From assembly GCF_040790665.1 (NCBI RefSeq), contig NZ_CP160850.1, positions 124,001 to 188,000 of the forward strand: 64,000 bases of DNA, read 5' to 3'. The notes under the pieces are model-generated. The model was given only the letters and a program-made list of their open reading frames with translations, was not told where the DNA came from and made no database searches. Position 1 is the stretch's first letter, and the number at the start of each line of letters is the position of its first letter. The DNA is from Sulfitobacter pontiacus. Its GTDB lineage: Bacteria; Pseudomonadota; Alphaproteobacteria; Rhodobacterales; Rhodobacteraceae. Shown in pieces: positions 62,515-64,000 of this stretch. Both the position numbers and the translations under genes were made by a program.

Positions 62515-63402
62515 GTGAACACGCGCTTTTTAGAAACATTCGTCACGGTTGCAAATCTGGGAAGTTTCCGAGCGGCAGCCGAGCAATTGAACGTCAGCCA
62601 AGCAACGGTATCCAGTCGGATTTCATCGCTGGAGACGGACCTTCAGGTCGACCTGTTTGACCGTGAGTTTCACGCCACCCGGATCACCGTGGCCGGGGCC
62701 ATGATTCTTGAAACAGCGCAAGAGATGCTCGCGACGGAGCGCAATCTGCGCGCCACCTTGTCCGATCCAACCACCGCCGTGGGGCGGGTGCGTCTGGGGC
62801 TGGTATCTTCGGTCGTTCATACTTGGCTTTGCGATCTGATCGAAGAGGTGGCGCGCTGCTATCCGCGGCTAGAGCTTGAACTGACGGTTGAGCCAACGCC
62901 GAACATCGCGGCCGCCTTTGAACGCGGTGCTTTGGATATGTTGCTGACGACAGATGACCGCCACGATCAAACCTGTGTTTGCGCCGACTTGCCGCCACTG
63001 GCCATGGGCTGGTTCGGGCCAGAGGGGATGCGCGACGAAAAACTCTCCCTCGCTGATGTTGTCACCAGCCCGCTGATCACCTTCACCCGCAATTCGCGCC
63101 CCCATGCCAATGTACTCGCGCTTTTCAGCGATCGCGGCCTGCGGCCTTCGATCGTGCATTGCATCACCTCGATGGCTGCGATTGCGCGGTTGACGCAGCG
63201 CGGACTTGGGATTGCGACCATGCCACTGGCCTGTGATTTGGCCGGGCCAGGTATTTACGAGCTTGATGTCGATGCGGAACTGCCGCCGCTGCCGCTGTAT
63301 TGCATCTGGCGGCGCAGTTCCGATGTGGCCACTTACAAGGCAATCGCCGATCTTGCGCGGGTCTGTGCAGAGCGTCATCAGCGCCAACCTGACGCGGTCT
63401 GA
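62515..63402 (+). CDS. LysR-family transcriptional regulator
   Basis: 295 residues: N-terminal winged helix (FLETFVTVANLGSFRAAAEQ, VSSRISSLETDLQVDLFDR) and a periplasmic-binding-like effector domain. Starts at GTG with GAGG six bases upstream. The next gene, DUF4286-like, is 175 bases downstream on the same strand, a possible target for an aromatic- or acid-catabolism type regulator. Confidence 0.9.
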   Translation: MNTRFLETFVTVANLGSFRAAAEQLNVSQATVSSRISSLETDLQVDLFDREFHATRITVAGAMILETAQEMLATERNLRATLSDPTTAVGRVRLGLVSSVVHTWLCDLIEEVARCYPRLELELTVEPTPNIAAAFERGALDMLLTTDDRHDQTCVCADLPPLAMGWFGPEGMRDEKLSLADVVTSPLITFTRNSRPHANVLALFSDRGLRPSIVHCITSMAAIARLTQRGLGIATMPLACDLAGPGIYELDVDAELPPLPLYCIWRRSSDVATYKAIADLARVCAERHQRQPDAV

Positions 63403-63577
63403 AACGGGCCTGATCGGAAAACCCTATCACCCCCCCCTGAATAATCCCGTTTGTCGTTGGGCCCCATCTCGGCAAGGGTGCCCCAACAACAATCGACAGA
63501 GCTTGACCGCACCTCGACGGAGGCGGGCCGTGCCCCGCCACGTGACGGGAAAGCTATGTCCAAGATCAGGATGCAGA

Positions 63578-64000
63578 ATGAGCAATATCCGTACAACCGA
63601 TCAGGCACAGCTTTTCGTCTGGAGCGATATCGACCCAGATCATGAAGCAGATTTCAACCAGTGGTATGACAGAGAGCATATGGAGGAGCGCGTTCGTATT
63701 CCGGGCTTCACCGGTGCGCGGCGCTATCGTGCGGTATCCGGCTCGGCCCGGCGATACCTTGCGCTTTACCGCGCCAGCAGCCTTGCCGATTTCACCTCCG
63801 ACGCCTACCGCAAAGCCTTTACCAAACAGACCCAGTGGTCGATCACCAACTTTGGTCGGATGTCCAACACCCGCCGTCGGGTGATGCATGTCGCGCAAGA
63901 GGGCGGCTTTGGCTGGGGCGGCGCACTGGTGCTGATTGAACTGGTGCCGAATGAAATGGATACCGACGCCGTCGCCGACGTGCTTGGCCAGTTGATGGCC
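63578..64000 (+). CDS. DUF4286-like protein, 5' part
   Basis: Open frame of 141 codons running off the window. The start ATG has AGGA six bases upstream. LFVWSDIDPDHEADFNQWYD, REHMEERVRIPGFTGARRY is the ferredoxin-like DUF4286/EthD-type pattern. The visible part appears to begin a second repeat (LVLIELVPNEMDTDAVADV). Function unknown. Confidence 0.7.
   Translation, partial: MSNIRTTDQAQLFVWSDIDPDHEADFNQWYDREHMEERVRIPGFTGARRYRAVSGSARRYLALYRASSLADFTSDAYRKAFTKQTQWSITNFGRMSNTRRRVMHVAQEGGFGWGGALVLIELVPNEMDTDAVADVLGQLMA

Noticed and set aside
1-64000. CRISPR arrays, tRNA or rRNA genes
   Set aside because: Looked for regularly spaced repeats and tRNA arms while reading; none seen.

Overview
The window reads as an accessory-rich stretch from a marine-type alphaproteobacterium, most likely a member of the Rhodobacterales (roseobacter group). 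This rests on high-GC coding bias, the style of the transposases, the compact T2SS arrangement and the mer/zntA gene orders; it is inference, not a database match.

Layout. 1-5 kb: the 3' part of an RND efflux permease, a short prepilin peptidase, a DUF4331 exported protein and a tiny lipoprotein. 5.1-16.9 kb: a nearly complete type II secretion system. gspG-H-I-C-D runs rightward and gspL-M-E-F leftward from a 76-bp divergent region. Further left, gspJ-K follow a Tat/lipobox periplasmic-binding-like lipoprotein, and gspN lies on the opposite strand between the two leftward blocks. 16.9-23.6 kb: a DUF4198 protein, an IS6-family remnant, IS256-family copy 1, an MBL-fold hydrolase, and an IS30 element split by an IS1111-group (IS110-family) element whose ends can be placed to the base. 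23.7-29.9 kb: a tripartite tricarboxylate transporter (tctC-B-A), a GntR regulator, and a divergent gamma-glutamyltransferase-like gene with a GAF gene, closed by a frameshifted IS1182 copy.

31.8-50.2 kb is the metal and redox region. A 14-gene leftward operon (40841 to 31811), much of it joined by 4-base start/stop overlaps, encodes a Tat BNR-type protein, DUF411, two tiny membrane proteins, cytochrome c, two TlpA/CcmG-type thioredoxins, a Cys-rich membrane protein, a Met-rich protein, SCO and SCO-like proteins, CcdA and an 851-aa SDR-SPW-VKOR-SPW fusion. Upstream lie a small Cys-containing secreted protein, a CDF exporter, a CBS protein with five Cys-Cys pairs, a second DUF411 protein and a ZntA-type P-ATPase controlled by a divergent MerR regulator with ynfA. 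A further module (HupE/UreJ permease, anchor protein, His-rich protein, CsoR-type regulator, MFS transporter) is arranged around an 11-bp inverted repeat operator.

50.2-54.9 kb: a sterol-desaturase-like gene broken by TGA, an IS3 remnant carrying two small palindromic insertions, IS256 copy 2 (1317 bp like copy 1, two base differences seen) and a 5'-truncated IS1182. The IS256 copies are direct repeats enclosing about 33 kb. 55-59.6 kb: a mercury operon (merT-P-F-A, divergent merR) with an extra disulfide reductase and a small membrane-protein gene interrupted by TAG. 59.8-64 kb: a tyrosine recombinase, a frameshifted glyoxalase-like gene, a lipoprotein, a LysR regulator and the start of a DUF4286-like gene.

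Together the genes suggest a secretion locus next to an IS-built resistance island for Hg, Zn/Cd/Pb, Cu and probably Ni/Co. The least ordinary parts are the long thiol/copper operon with its fusion protein and Cys-pair CBS protein, the IS1111 element with a candidate bridge-RNA region, and the paired mini-palindromes in the IS3 transposase.
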